Below are positions 21,907 to 36,901 of a stretch of 36,901 nucleotides of DNA, in pieces. The notes beneath the pieces are model-generated. The model made no database searches and was not told the DNA's origin. It saw only the letters and a list, made by a program, of their open reading frames with translations. Every line of letters starts with the position of its first letter. The first letter of the stretch is position 1. This DNA comes from Planctomycetota bacterium (GTDB lineage: Bacteria > Planctomycetota > Phycisphaerae > Phycisphaerales > SM1A02), in assembly GCA_024226535.1 (NCBI GenBank), contig JAAELP010000212.1:1-36901 (forward strand), written 5' to 3'. A program made the position numbers and the translations under genes.

Positions 21907-24762
21907 ATGAACGCCAGAGGATTGACGATTGCTGCCGTTGCGCTGACCGCGATGCTCGCCGGGGCGCCTGCCGCCAACGCCGACGCGCTGAACTTCGGCG
22001 CCGTGAAGGACAACACGCTCTACGAGAAGAACTCCGGCGACATCAGCAACGGCGCCGGGTCGTACTTCTTTGCCGGCAACACGCAGCAGGGCAGCGACGA
22101 CGACACCCGCCGCGGCGTGATCGCGTTCGACGTGTCGTCGATCCCCGCCGGATCCACGATCACCGACGTCGACCTCACGCTGAACATGTCGCGCACCCAG
22201 GCGGGCACCCGGACGGTCGCCCTGCACCGCCTCAACGCCGACTGGGGCGAGGGCAACTCGAACGCCGGCGGCCAGGAAGGCGGAGGCGACAGCGCCGCCG
22301 ACGGCGACGCGACATGGCTGTACCGCTTCTACGACTCGAACGACCCCGAGGGCTCCCCGGCGTGGAGCGGCAACGGAGGCAACGGCGACTACACCCCCGC
22401 CGCGTCGGCGAGCATCTCCGTCGGCGGCGAGAACGACTACACGTGGTCGACCGCCGGCATGGTCGCCGACGTGCAGGCGTGGGTGGACAACGGCGGAACG
22501 AACTTCGGCTGGATCGTGATCTGCCAGGAGTCCTCGTCCACGAGCGCCAAGCGCTTCGACAGCCGGCAGAACAACGACGTGTCCAACCGGCCGCTGCTCG
22601 TCGTCACGTTCAATCCCCCGGCGCCCACCGGCGCCTGCTGCTTCGATGACGGGCACTGCGAGCCCCAGACCCAGGCCGACTGCCTGGCGCTCGGCGAGAC
22701 CTACATCGGCGATGACGTCCCGTGCACGCCGAACCCGTGCACCCAGCCCGTCGGCGCGTGCTGCTACGCCGACGGATCCTGCATGACCCAGACCCAGACC
22801 GACTGCCAGACCGCCGGCGGCACCTACCAGGGCAACGGCACGAGCTGCGTGCCGAACCCCTGCCCGCAGCCGTCGGCCGCGTGCTGCTTCACGACCGGCG
22901 CGTGCTCCATCGAGACCGAGGCTGCCTGCAACTCCATGGGCGGCACGTGGGGCTTCGGCGCCTCGTGCATCCCGAACCCGTGCCCGCAGCCCACGGGCGC
23001 GTGCTGCGCGGACGACGGAACGTGCTCCGTGGAGACGCCCGGCAACTGCGCCGCCGCCGGCGGCAACTACCAGGGCGACGACACGGTATGCACGTTCAAC
23101 CTGTGCCCGGTCGTGCTCACGCCGTTCCTCGACCCCCTGCCGATCCCGGTGCCGGCGATCCCGGACTCCGGCGTGCCCGGCGGCGAGGCGACGTACTCCA
23201 TCGCGATGGAGGAGGTCGACCAGCAACTGCACAGCCAGCTTCCCGCGACCCGCGTGTGGGGCTACGCCGGGGCGTACCCGGGGCCGACGATCGAGGCCAC
23301 GGTGGGCGAGCCCGTCACGGTGAACTGGATCAACGACCTGGAGAACCTCGACACCGGCATGCCGCGCACCGAGCACTACCTGCCCGTGGACCACTGCCCG
23401 CACGGAGCGGCCACGTCGCTGCCGCGGACCGTCGTGCACCTGCACGGCGGGCACGTGCCGGCGCAGTTCGATGGCTACCCGGAGGACACGTTCCTGCCGG
23501 GTCAGTCCGCGACGTACTGGTACCCGAACATGCAGCCTCCGGCGACGCTCTGGTTCCACGACCACGCCCTGGGGATCACGCGGCTCAACGTGTACATGGG
23601 CCTCGCGGCCTTCTACCTGCTGCGCGACCAGGACGAGATCGATCTCGGCCTGCCCGCGGGCGATTACGAGATCCCGCTGGCGATCCAGGATCGGTCGTTC
23701 AACGGCGACGGCTCACTGCGCTACCCGGCGGACTGGCAGGATCACTTCTTCGGCAACAAGATCGTCGTCAACGGCAAGGTCTGGCCGTACCTCGAGGTCG
23801 ACCAGGGCAAGTACCGCTTCCGCATGCTCGACGGCTGCAGCTCGCGGACGCTGACCCTGTCGCTGTCCACGGGTGACTCCTTCCAGCAGATCGGGACCGA
23901 CGGCGGCCTGCTGCCGGCGCCGGTGACCCTCACCGAGGTGACGATCTCCCCGGGCGAGCGGGCCGACATCGTGATGGACTTCGCCGGCTACGCGCCGGGC
24001 ACGGAGATCTTCCTGGTCAACAGCGCCCCGGCCCCGTACCCCGGCGATCCCGGGGTCGGCGTGGTCCCGCAGGTGATGAAGTTCATCGTCACCGGCGACA
24101 CCGGGCACACGGACCCGGTCCCGGCGGCCCTGACGCCGGTGGAGGTGATCCCCGAGGGCGAGGCGATCCTGAGCCGCGACTTGATCCTCCGCCGGGCCAC
24201 CGACCCGTGCACGGGTCAGGTCTGGCTGATCAACGGCCTCGCGTGGGATGACATCACCGAGGAGCCCAACCTCGGCGACACGGAGATCTGGCGTTGGATC
24301 AACCGCTCCGGCAACGTGCACCCGATGCACATGCACCTCGTGCTCTTCCAGGTGCTCGACCGGCAGGACTTCGAGGTCGTGCTGGGCGAGATCGTGCCCA
24401 TCGGTGCCCCGATCCCGCCGGAGCCCAACGAGATGGGCTGGAAGGACACGGTCCGGGCCGACCCCAACCAGATCACCCGCGTGATCGCCCGCTTCGAGGA
24501 CTTCGACGGCCTGTTCTCGTACCACTGCCACATCCTCGAGCACGAGGATCACGAGATGATGCGGCAGTTCCGGGCCGTGGACACCTGCCCGGAGGATCTC
24601 AACGGCAACGGAGCCGTCGACTTCGCCGACATCCTGGTGATCATCGGGGCCTGGGGCTCCTGCCCGCTCTACTGCCCCAACGACCTCAACAACAACGGAA
24701 GCGTGGACTTCGCCGACATCCTCGAGGTGATCGGCGCGTGGGGCTCGTGCCCCTCGACATAG
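21907..24762 (+). CDS. Composite secreted multicopper oxidase (CotA-like) with cysteine modules and dockerin-like tail
   Basis: This is a 951-residue exported protein. It has a signal peptide (1-26, ending PAANA), a DNRLRE beta-sandwich (about 27-237), four ACC cysteine modules (about 242-400), a three-cupredoxin multicopper oxidase (about 401-890), then two dockerin-like repeats (DLNGNGAVDFADILVIIGAW and DLNNNGSVDFADILEVIGAW). All four copper motifs are present: HLHGGH (about 511), WFHDH (about 548), HPMHMHL (about 804) and YHCHILEHEDHEMM (about 872), so the T1 and trinuclear sites look complete with Met as axial ligand. The oxidase part resembles CotA/bilirubin oxidase; phenols, bilirubin or Mn(II) are possible substrates. 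GAGGAGG lies upstream of the ATG. Confidence 0.92.
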   Translation: MNARGLTIAAVALTAMLAGAPAANADALNFGAVKDNTLYEKNSGDISNGAGSYFFAGNTQQGSDDDTRRGVIAFDVSSIPAGSTITDVDLTLNMSRTQAGTRTVALHRLNADWGEGNSNAGGQEGGGDSAADGDATWLYRFYDSNDPEGSPAWSGNGGNGDYTPAASASISVGGENDYTWSTAGMVADVQAWVDNGGTNFGWIVICQESSSTSAKRFDSRQNNDVSNRPLLVVTFNPPAPTGACCFDDGHCEPQTQADCLALGETYIGDDVPCTPNPCTQPVGACCYADGSCMTQTQTDCQTAGGTYQGNGTSCVPNPCPQPSAACCFTTGACSIETEAACNSMGGTWGFGASCIPNPCPQPTGACCADDGTCSVETPGNCAAAGGNYQGDDTVCTFNLCPVVLTPFLDPLPIPVPAIPDSGVPGGEATYSIAMEEVDQQLHSQLPATRVWGYAGAYPGPTIEATVGEPVTVNWINDLENLDTGMPRTEHYLPVDHCPHGAATSLPRTVVHLHGGHVPAQFDGYPEDTFLPGQSATYWYPNMQPPATLWFHDHALGITRLNVYMGLAAFYLLRDQDEIDLGLPAGDYEIPLAIQDRSFNGDGSLRYPADWQDHFFGNKIVVNGKVWPYLEVDQGKYRFRMLDGCSSRTLTLSLSTGDSFQQIGTDGGLLPAPVTLTEVTISPGERADIVMDFAGYAPGTEIFLVNSAPAPYPGDPGVGVVPQVMKFIVTGDTGHTDPVPAALTPVEVIPEGEAILSRDLILRRATDPCTGQVWLINGLAWDDITEEPNLGDTEIWRWINRSGNVHPMHMHLVLFQVLDRQDFEVVLGEIVPIGAPIPPEPNEMGWKDTVRADPNQITRVIARFEDFDGLFSYHCHILEHEDHEMMRQFRAVDTCPEDLNGNGAVDFADILVIIGAWGSCPLYCPNDLNNNGSVDFADILEVIGAWGSCPST
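22630..23106 (+). repeat. Four tandem ACC cysteine modules in the oxidase gene
   Basis: Four units of about 40 codons each begin ACC, carry an internal DGxC or TGAC segment, then a single Cys, a Gly-rich GGTYQG-like turn and a closing C-x3-C (PNPC) end. Each module has six cysteines, suggesting three disulfides. The same module is repeated nine times in the large secreted gene at 33695. Confidence 0.85.
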
Positions 24763-24863
24763 GACGACCAGAACCCGGTCATAAGCCGAACACAATACCG
24801 TGCCAACGCGCCGGCCCCGCCGCCCCCCCCTCCGCGGCTCCTGAACGGCCGGTCCGCCGAAAA

Positions 24864-24897
24864 CCCGCTCGCGCGGCCCTGACGGCCGGCGAGCGGG
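24864..24897 (+). terminator. Terminator-like hairpin after the oxidase gene
   Basis: CCCGCTCGC (24864-24872) pairs with GCGAGCGGG (24889-24897), with inner GGCC/GGCC pairing. A T-rich stretch (ATTCTTTT) begins only 8 bases after the stem, so the fit to an intrinsic terminator is imperfect. Confidence 0.5.
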
Positions 24898-24943
24898 CGC
24901 ACTAATTCTTTTGCACATTTTCCCCAGAATCGCCTTGGCGCCA

Positions 24944-24972
24944 TTGGCGGGACCGTTTCGGGGGGATACGAT
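24944..24972 (+). promoter_or_regulatory. Candidate promoter of rpoBC
   Basis: TTGGCG (24944-24949) and TACGAT (24967-24972) are spaced by exactly 17 bases. Both hexamers recur, with 18-base spacing, before pckA. Having its own promoter fits the separation of rpoB from rplL by a terminator and two unrelated genes. Confidence 0.5.
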
Positions 24973-25076
24973 GCCCCGCTTGGCGGCAGCGACATAACTT
25001 CTCCACATCACCAGGAAAACAGAACCCAGCTCCAGGCGGCGGACCCGCTGTCGGTGCCGGTTCTTGAGGTGGCTCC

Positions 25077-28865
<3,789 letters not shown>

Positions 28866-28875
28866 CGGACTGAGC

Positions 28876-28915
28876 GCACGAAGGCACAAAGGCACGTAGG
28901 CACGAAGGCACGAAG
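28876..28915. repeat. Octamer direct repeat, rpoB-rpoC spacer
   Basis: Five tandem 8-base units read GCACGAAG, GCACAAAG, GCACGTAG, GCACGAAG, GCACGAAG. The same units recur after rpoC. This type of degenerate octamer tract is common between genes in some bacterial groups from general knowledge; its function is not known. Confidence 0.9.
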
Positions 28916-28958
28916 GGGCCGAGAGCGGCACCCTCAAGACAGCTGAGAGCGCAAAGCA

Positions 28959-33341
<4,383 letters not shown>

Positions 33342-33351
33342 CGCCGGGAAG

Positions 33352-33375
33352 GCACGAAGGCACAAAGATACGAAG
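33352..33375. repeat. Octamer direct repeat after rpoC
   Basis: Three units read GCACGAAG, GCACAAAG, ATACGAAG. The last unit merges into the left arm of the rpoC terminator. They match the tract in the rpoB-rpoC spacer. Confidence 0.8.
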
Positions 33376-33407
33376 GGGGCCCGGGAACGGGTCCCCTTCT
33401 TCGTTTT
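33372..33407 (+). terminator. Intrinsic terminator of rpoBC
   Basis: A 12-bp stem (33372-33383 with 33388-33399, one G-U pair) closes a GGAA tetraloop and is followed by TTCGTTTT. This is a strong rho-independent terminator 30 bases after the rpoC stop. Confidence 0.9.
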
Positions 33408-33517
33408 GGGCTCTGGCGCAGAACCGAGGCGTTTTCGACGTAATAGCAGATGGTCGCCTGGCGAATCGAGGCCCCGAAAACGGGCCCGAAGTGCCCCCGA
33501 GACGGCCTTTGGATGGA

Positions 33518-33545
33518 TTGAACACCCCCCCGGTTCGGTTAGGAT
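33518..33545 (+). promoter_or_regulatory. Candidate promoter of the large secreted protein gene
   Basis: TTGAAC (33518-33523) and TAGGAT (33540-33545) are spaced by 16 bases, about 150 bases before the ATG. It lies beyond the rpoC terminator, so the gene is probably expressed independently. Confidence 0.4.
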
Positions 33546-33694
33546 AAAGGGACGGGACGAACGACGGCTCGCATCCCGATTCACAGGACGCGGCCACCCG
33601 TCGCCCGCCCCCCCGCCAGTTGCCCCCACGCGTCTGCCGAACCATCGACAGGCTCTCCCGCCGCATCCCCGGCGGGCCCCAGGAGAGTGAACAC

Positions 33695-36600
33695 ATGCTT
33701 CCCAAGCGACCCGTGACCGTAGCCCTCGCCGCCTGCTGCACCATCGCGTTTCTCGCGGCCGGCGCGGCCCTCGCGGCCGATCTCGGCAGCACGGCCGAAG
33801 CCCGGCGCCCGGTGCCGAAGACCCCGTCGGTCAAGCTGGAGATGCCGGAGTACGCGACCGGTCGATTGCGCGTCAAGTTCGCGGACGAGGTGCTCGCGCG
33901 AACGACGGCCGCCGGCGATGTGTTCTCGCTGTCGAATCAACAGATCGCGCTCCCGCGGAAGATCTTCAAGAAGTACGGGCTCACGGCGATCCCCGCGATC
34001 AACAAGGCACCGGAGGAGTTGCTGGCGCTCCAGGAACGCGCCCAGGAACTCAGCGGACGCCCGCAGCCCGACCTCGCCGGCATCCTCGCCGTCTCCGGCC
34101 CGATCGAAACGTTCGAGCTGGCGGCACGCGAGCTGAACGACCTGCCGAGCATCGAGTGGGTGACCTTCGAGGTCGAGAAGTTCCCCGGCACGCAGCCGCT
34201 CCCGGGTGGATTCGATCGGGGCTACGGCGGGCGCAACGCCGGCACCTGGGGCGGACGAGGGGCCGATGGCCCGACCGATGCCCCCCAGGCGTGCTGCTTC
34301 AATGACACCACTTGTTCGGACGAGGAAGAGGCCGCGTGCAGAGCCATGGGTGGTACCTGGCACCCGGCGGTACTCTGCGCCGGCGCTGTTGACTGCACCA
34401 TGGGCGCGTGCTGCGACCCGGCCGGAGCGTGCATGCTCACGGCGGACAGAGCCACCTGCCTCGCCCTCCCGGGTATCTGGCACGGCCCTGGTTCGGACTG
34501 CACGGACCCGGAGGAGTGCCAGGCCGCGTGCTGCTTCACCAACGGCACCTGCACGGACGCTCAGACCCAGGAATCCTGCGAAGGCGCGGGCGGCACCTGG
34601 CACCAGGGGGAACTCTGCGCTGCGATCGACTGCACGCTGGGCGCATGCTGCGGCCCGAACGGATTGTGCTTGACCCTCGTCAACGAGGCCGCCTGCCTGG
34701 CGCTCACCGGCCTCTGGCATGGCCCCGGTTCGGACTGCATGGCCGATGCGGTGTGCATGGGCGTTTGCTGCCAGGACGACGGCACGTGCGTGGGCGCCGA
34801 CGACGAGGCGGCCTGCGCGGCGACCGCGGCCTGGAGCGGCCCCGCCGACCTGAACGGTGACGGCGTACTCGACTTCAACTGCGCGTCCGCCCGGTGCGGC
34901 GCCTGCTGCCTGCCGAGCCTGATCTGCGAACCCATGCGGCAGGTCGACTGCGAGGCCATCGCCGACGCAGTGTGGCAGGGCGTCGGCTCGAACTGTACGG
35001 CCAGTGAGTGCGGCGCCTGCTGCATCGGCACGCTGTGCGTCCCCCAGTTGACCATGGATCGGTGCCAGGGGCCTGCTTTCAACGGTGTGTACCAGGGCGA
35101 CAACATCGGCTGCGCCGCCGCCGCTTGCGGCGGCGTGGACGCCTGCTGCATGAGCGGCGGCACATGTGAGGAGCTCTCGGTTGGCGATTGCATCGCGGCC
35201 ATGGGCAGCCCGTTCCCGGGTACGACGTGCGCTCTGGTGGATTGCCGGATCCACGCCTGCTGCCTCTCCGACGACTCGTGCGTGCTGAACCGCATCGACG
35301 AGTGCGCGGCGTCCGGCGGCAACTGGATCGAGGGCCAGTCGACCTGCGAGGACGTCGAGTGCGACAACCAGTGCGGCGACCCGAGCGTCGGCAGTTGCTT
35401 CGAACCCTCGGGGAACCCCAGCGCCTTCTGCAGCGACCAGACGTGCTGCGAGCAAATCTGCGAACTCGACCCGTTCTGCTGTGACCTCGATAACGGCGGC
35501 ACCTGGGACGCGTTCTGCGCGGCCGAGGCCAACGCGTTCTGCAGTCCGCACACGCCGCACTGCCCGGGCCCGCCGGAGGTCGCCGGGCCGGACCACTGCG
35601 CCAGCCCTCTGACGGGTAGCTGCTTCGAGGACCACGGAGGCGGCGGCTGCAACAACGAGGATTGCTGCAACGCGGTCTGCCTGGTCGATCCGTTCTGCTG
35701 CAACTTCTCCTGGGGGCCCGGCTGCGTGGACACGGCGCGCGTCGTCTGCGCGACCCTGGCCCCGAGCGGGGCGACGCCGGACTACGAGCCGCTTCAGGGT
35801 TACCTGACGGCGGCAGGGTACAACGCGCTCCAGCTCAGCCCGGCGCTGAAGGCGTACCTTCCCTTCATCAGGACCTACACGGCGCCGGACACGAAGTGCG
35901 ACACCATGCCGGTGAACCCGCCGGCGGAGCAGATCTTCCGCGGCTACGGCGGCCAGGGCATGAACATCCAGACCCGGGGTGAGGATTACACCGACGTGAA
36001 CGGCAACGGCTGGTGGGATCCGGGGGAGCCGTTCGAGGACACGGGCAACGGCCGCTTCGACGTGGACGAGTTCGACGGGTCCTACCAGGACTACGGCGCC
36101 GACGGCGTGCCCGGCACGTTCGACGCCGGCGAGCAGGACGGCGCCTACACCCTCGGTGAGCCGTACGTGGACGTCAACAACAACGGCGTCTTCGACGGCG
36201 GTGACCTCCACGACACGGTCACAGACGACCTCGGCTTCGATCGCATCGCCGCTACCGGCGACCATGGCGAGGGCAACCTCGTGTGGGACGGTCCGGAGCT
36301 GTTCACCGACCTGAGCAATCCACCCAACGGCACCTACGACCCGGGTGAGCCCTTCGTCGACATCAACATGAACCTCGTCTGGGACCAGGGCGAGGACTTC
36401 ACCGACGATAACAACAACGGGATCCGCGAGCCGTCGTTCGACACGTGGGATCCGGTCACGCAGGACCTCGGCGTCGACGCCATGGCGTACACCGGCGACC
36501 TGGGCGAGTTCGACGGTGTCTGGACACCGCCGGAGTTCTTCGTCGACTCCAACGGCGACGGTGCGTGGCAGCCGGGTGAGCCGCTCTCGGAGGCCGGGTG

Positions 36601-36901
36601 CCCGGCCGCCGTGGCGTGCAACGGAATGTGGGATCCCGGCGAGCCCTTCATGGATTCCGGCAACGCCAACTGGGATCCGCCCGGCGGGATCTGGGGATAC
36701 GCCGAGCAACTGCTCAACGGAACCCCACCTGCCGACGCCTCCGGGATGGGCAACCTCACCCGCGGCCGCGGCGCCAAGATCGCCGTGATCGAGTGGGCGT
36801 ACTGGCCCGGCCACGAGGACCTGAACGTCATCGGCGAGCCCGGACAGACGATGATCCTGATTCCGGCGATCACGAGCCCGGACCACGGCACGGCGTGCCT
36901 C
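33695..36901 (+). CDS. Large secreted subtilase-like protein with cysteine modules (5' part only)
   Basis: The frame is open for 1069 codons to the window edge, so the 3' end is missing. Parts are: signal peptide (1-28, ending GAALAA), a propeptide-like domain (about 45-170; TGRLRVKFADEV, LPSIEWVTFEVEKF), nine ACC cysteine modules (200-556), two CC modules with DPFCC (about 559-690), and Asp/Asn-rich repeats of DxNxNGxxDxGEPF type (about 760-1005). Last comes the start of an S8 subtilisin domain, KIAVIEWAYWPGHEDL and DHGTACL. The His of HGT is residue 1064, but the expected Asp of AVID is Glu1033. The catalytic Ser would lie outside the window. AGGAGAG precedes the ATG by 7 bases. It may be an active protease of variant type or a degenerate homologue. 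Confidence 0.85.
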   Translation, partial: MLPKRPVTVALAACCTIAFLAAGAALAADLGSTAEARRPVPKTPSVKLEMPEYATGRLRVKFADEVLARTTAAGDVFSLSNQQIALPRKIFKKYGLTAIPAINKAPEELLALQERAQELSGRPQPDLAGILAVSGPIETFELAARELNDLPSIEWVTFEVEKFPGTQPLPGGFDRGYGGRNAGTWGGRGADGPTDAPQACCFNDTTCSDEEEAACRAMGGTWHPAVLCAGAVDCTMGACCDPAGACMLTADRATCLALPGIWHGPGSDCTDPEECQAACCFTNGTCTDAQTQESCEGAGGTWHQGELCAAIDCTLGACCGPNGLCLTLVNEAACLALTGLWHGPGSDCMADAVCMGVCCQDDGTCVGADDEAACAATAAWSGPADLNGDGVLDFNCASARCGACCLPSLICEPMRQVDCEAIADAVWQGVGSNCTASECGACCIGTLCVPQLTMDRCQGPAFNGVYQGDNIGCAAAACGGVDACCMSGGTCEELSVGDCIAAMGSPFPGTTCALVDCRIHACCLSDDSCVLNRIDECAASGGNWIEGQSTCEDVECDNQCGDPSVGSCFEPSGNPSAFCSDQTCCEQICELDPFCCDLDNGGTWDAFCAAEANAFCSPHTPHCPGPPEVAGPDHCASPLTGSCFEDHGGGGCNNEDCCNAVCLVDPFCCNFSWGPGCVDTARVVCATLAPSGATPDYEPLQGYLTAAGYNALQLSPALKAYLPFIRTYTAPDTKCDTMPVNPPAEQIFRGYGGQGMNIQTRGEDYTDVNGNGWWDPGEPFEDTGNGRFDVDEFDGSYQDYGADGVPGTFDAGEQDGAYTLGEPYVDVNNNGVFDGGDLHDTVTDDLGFDRIAATGDHGEGNLVWDGPELFTDLSNPPNGTYDPGEPFVDINMNLVWDQGEDFTDDNNNGIREPSFDTWDPVTQDLGVDAMAYTGDLGEFDGVWTPPEFFVDSNGDGAWQPGEPLSEAGCPAAVACNGMWDPGEPFMDSGNANWDPPGGIWGYAEQLLNGTPPADASGMGNLTRGRGAKIAVIEWAYWPGHEDLNVIGEPGQTMILIPAITSPDHGTACL
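34286..35362 (+). repeat. Nine tandem ACC cysteine modules in the subtilase-like gene
   Basis: Nine modules of about 36-47 codons each start with a CC pair and end in C-x3-6-C. Modules 1-2 (34286-34519) and 3-4 (34520-34756) are copies of each other in A-B-A'-B' order; both B units share LxGxWHGPGSDC. Module 5 carries an inserted Ca-loop-like DLNGDGVLDFNC segment. Confidence 0.85.

Larger units (their letters stand above)
24763..25076 (+). other. Intergenic region between oxidase gene and rpoB
   Basis: These 314 bases contain no gene. They hold a terminator-like hairpin at 24864-24897, a promoter candidate at 24944-24972 and an rpoB leader of about 95 bases ending in a GAGGTGG ribosome binding site at 25066-25072. 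A C-rich stretch lies near 24820. Confidence 0.6.
33342..33694 (+). other. Intergenic region after rpoC
   Basis: These 353 bases contain no gene. They hold three octamer repeat units, the rpoC terminator, a promoter candidate at 33518-33545 and an approximately 140-base C-rich leader. The leader ends in AGGAGAG (33681-33687), the ribosome binding site of the large secreted protein gene. Confidence 0.6.

Noticed and set aside
28876..28915. A CRISPR-like or iteron origin array in the rpoB-rpoC spacer
   Set aside because: The 8-base units are contiguous with no spacers and recur after rpoC. No replication gene or DnaA boxes are nearby.
33581..36886. A 1101-codon open frame antisense to the large secreted gene
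   Set aside because: The plus strand has a signal peptide, ribosome binding site and clear repeated modules. The antisense product has no recognisable feature.

Overview
The window is high-GC, densely coding bacterial DNA. It most resembles a planctomycete, probably of the Phycisphaerae type. This placement is an inference from protein style, since there is no rRNA in the window. The clues are secreted proteins with ACC cysteine modules of about 40 residues, paired dockerin-like DLNGNG...DF..D...AWG C-termini, a short membrane protein ending in a CPRCGYEL / CPECGW zinc ribbon, and a small GGQ release-factor-like protein.

Layout. Bases 1-390 hold a tandem pair of hairpin-forming repeats and a terminator. 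Bases 391-5201 carry an HTH-receiver regulator, a threonine-aldolase-type PLP enzyme, an AhpD-like protein, a zinc-ribbon membrane protein and ATP-dependent PEP carboxykinase. tRNA-His and tRNA-Phe flank an omega-amidase-type nitrilase at 5396-6431. A minus-strand block at 6507-10750 holds an MshEN/GspE-N domain protein and a tight operon of hflX, a possible PD-(D/E)XK-like nuclease and an M29 aminopeptidase. A divergent plus-strand run at 10995-16192 carries an S41 protease, tsaD, the release-factor-like protein, an M20 amidohydrolase and a metallo-beta-lactamase-fold hydrolase. A membrane protein with a spermidine-synthase-like domain follows on the minus strand at 16237-18294.

Bases 18545-33341 are the ribosomal protein / RNA polymerase region rplK-rplA-rplJ-rplL and rpoB-rpoC. 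The usual rplL-rpoB junction is split by about 4.2 kb carrying two secreted genes: a DNRLRE/dockerin-like protein and a composite multicopper oxidase. A strong terminator closes rplL and a separate promoter candidate precedes rpoB. After rpoC and its terminator, a very large secreted protein begins and runs off the window. It has a signal peptide, propeptide-like region, nine ACC cysteine modules, two CC modules, Ca-binding-like repeats, and the start of a subtilase domain with Glu where the catalytic Asp is expected.

Intergenic structure is rich. Two different REP-like palindrome families occur, one at 6439 and 16194, the other at 10772-10842. Octamer direct repeats (GCACGAAG) lie on both sides of rpoC, and GC-rich simple repeats lie beside rplK. 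The best candidates for undescribed biology are the hairpin repeat at the left edge, the nuclease-like gene coupled to hflX, and the modular secreted proteins embedded in and beside the rplKAJL-rpoBC region.
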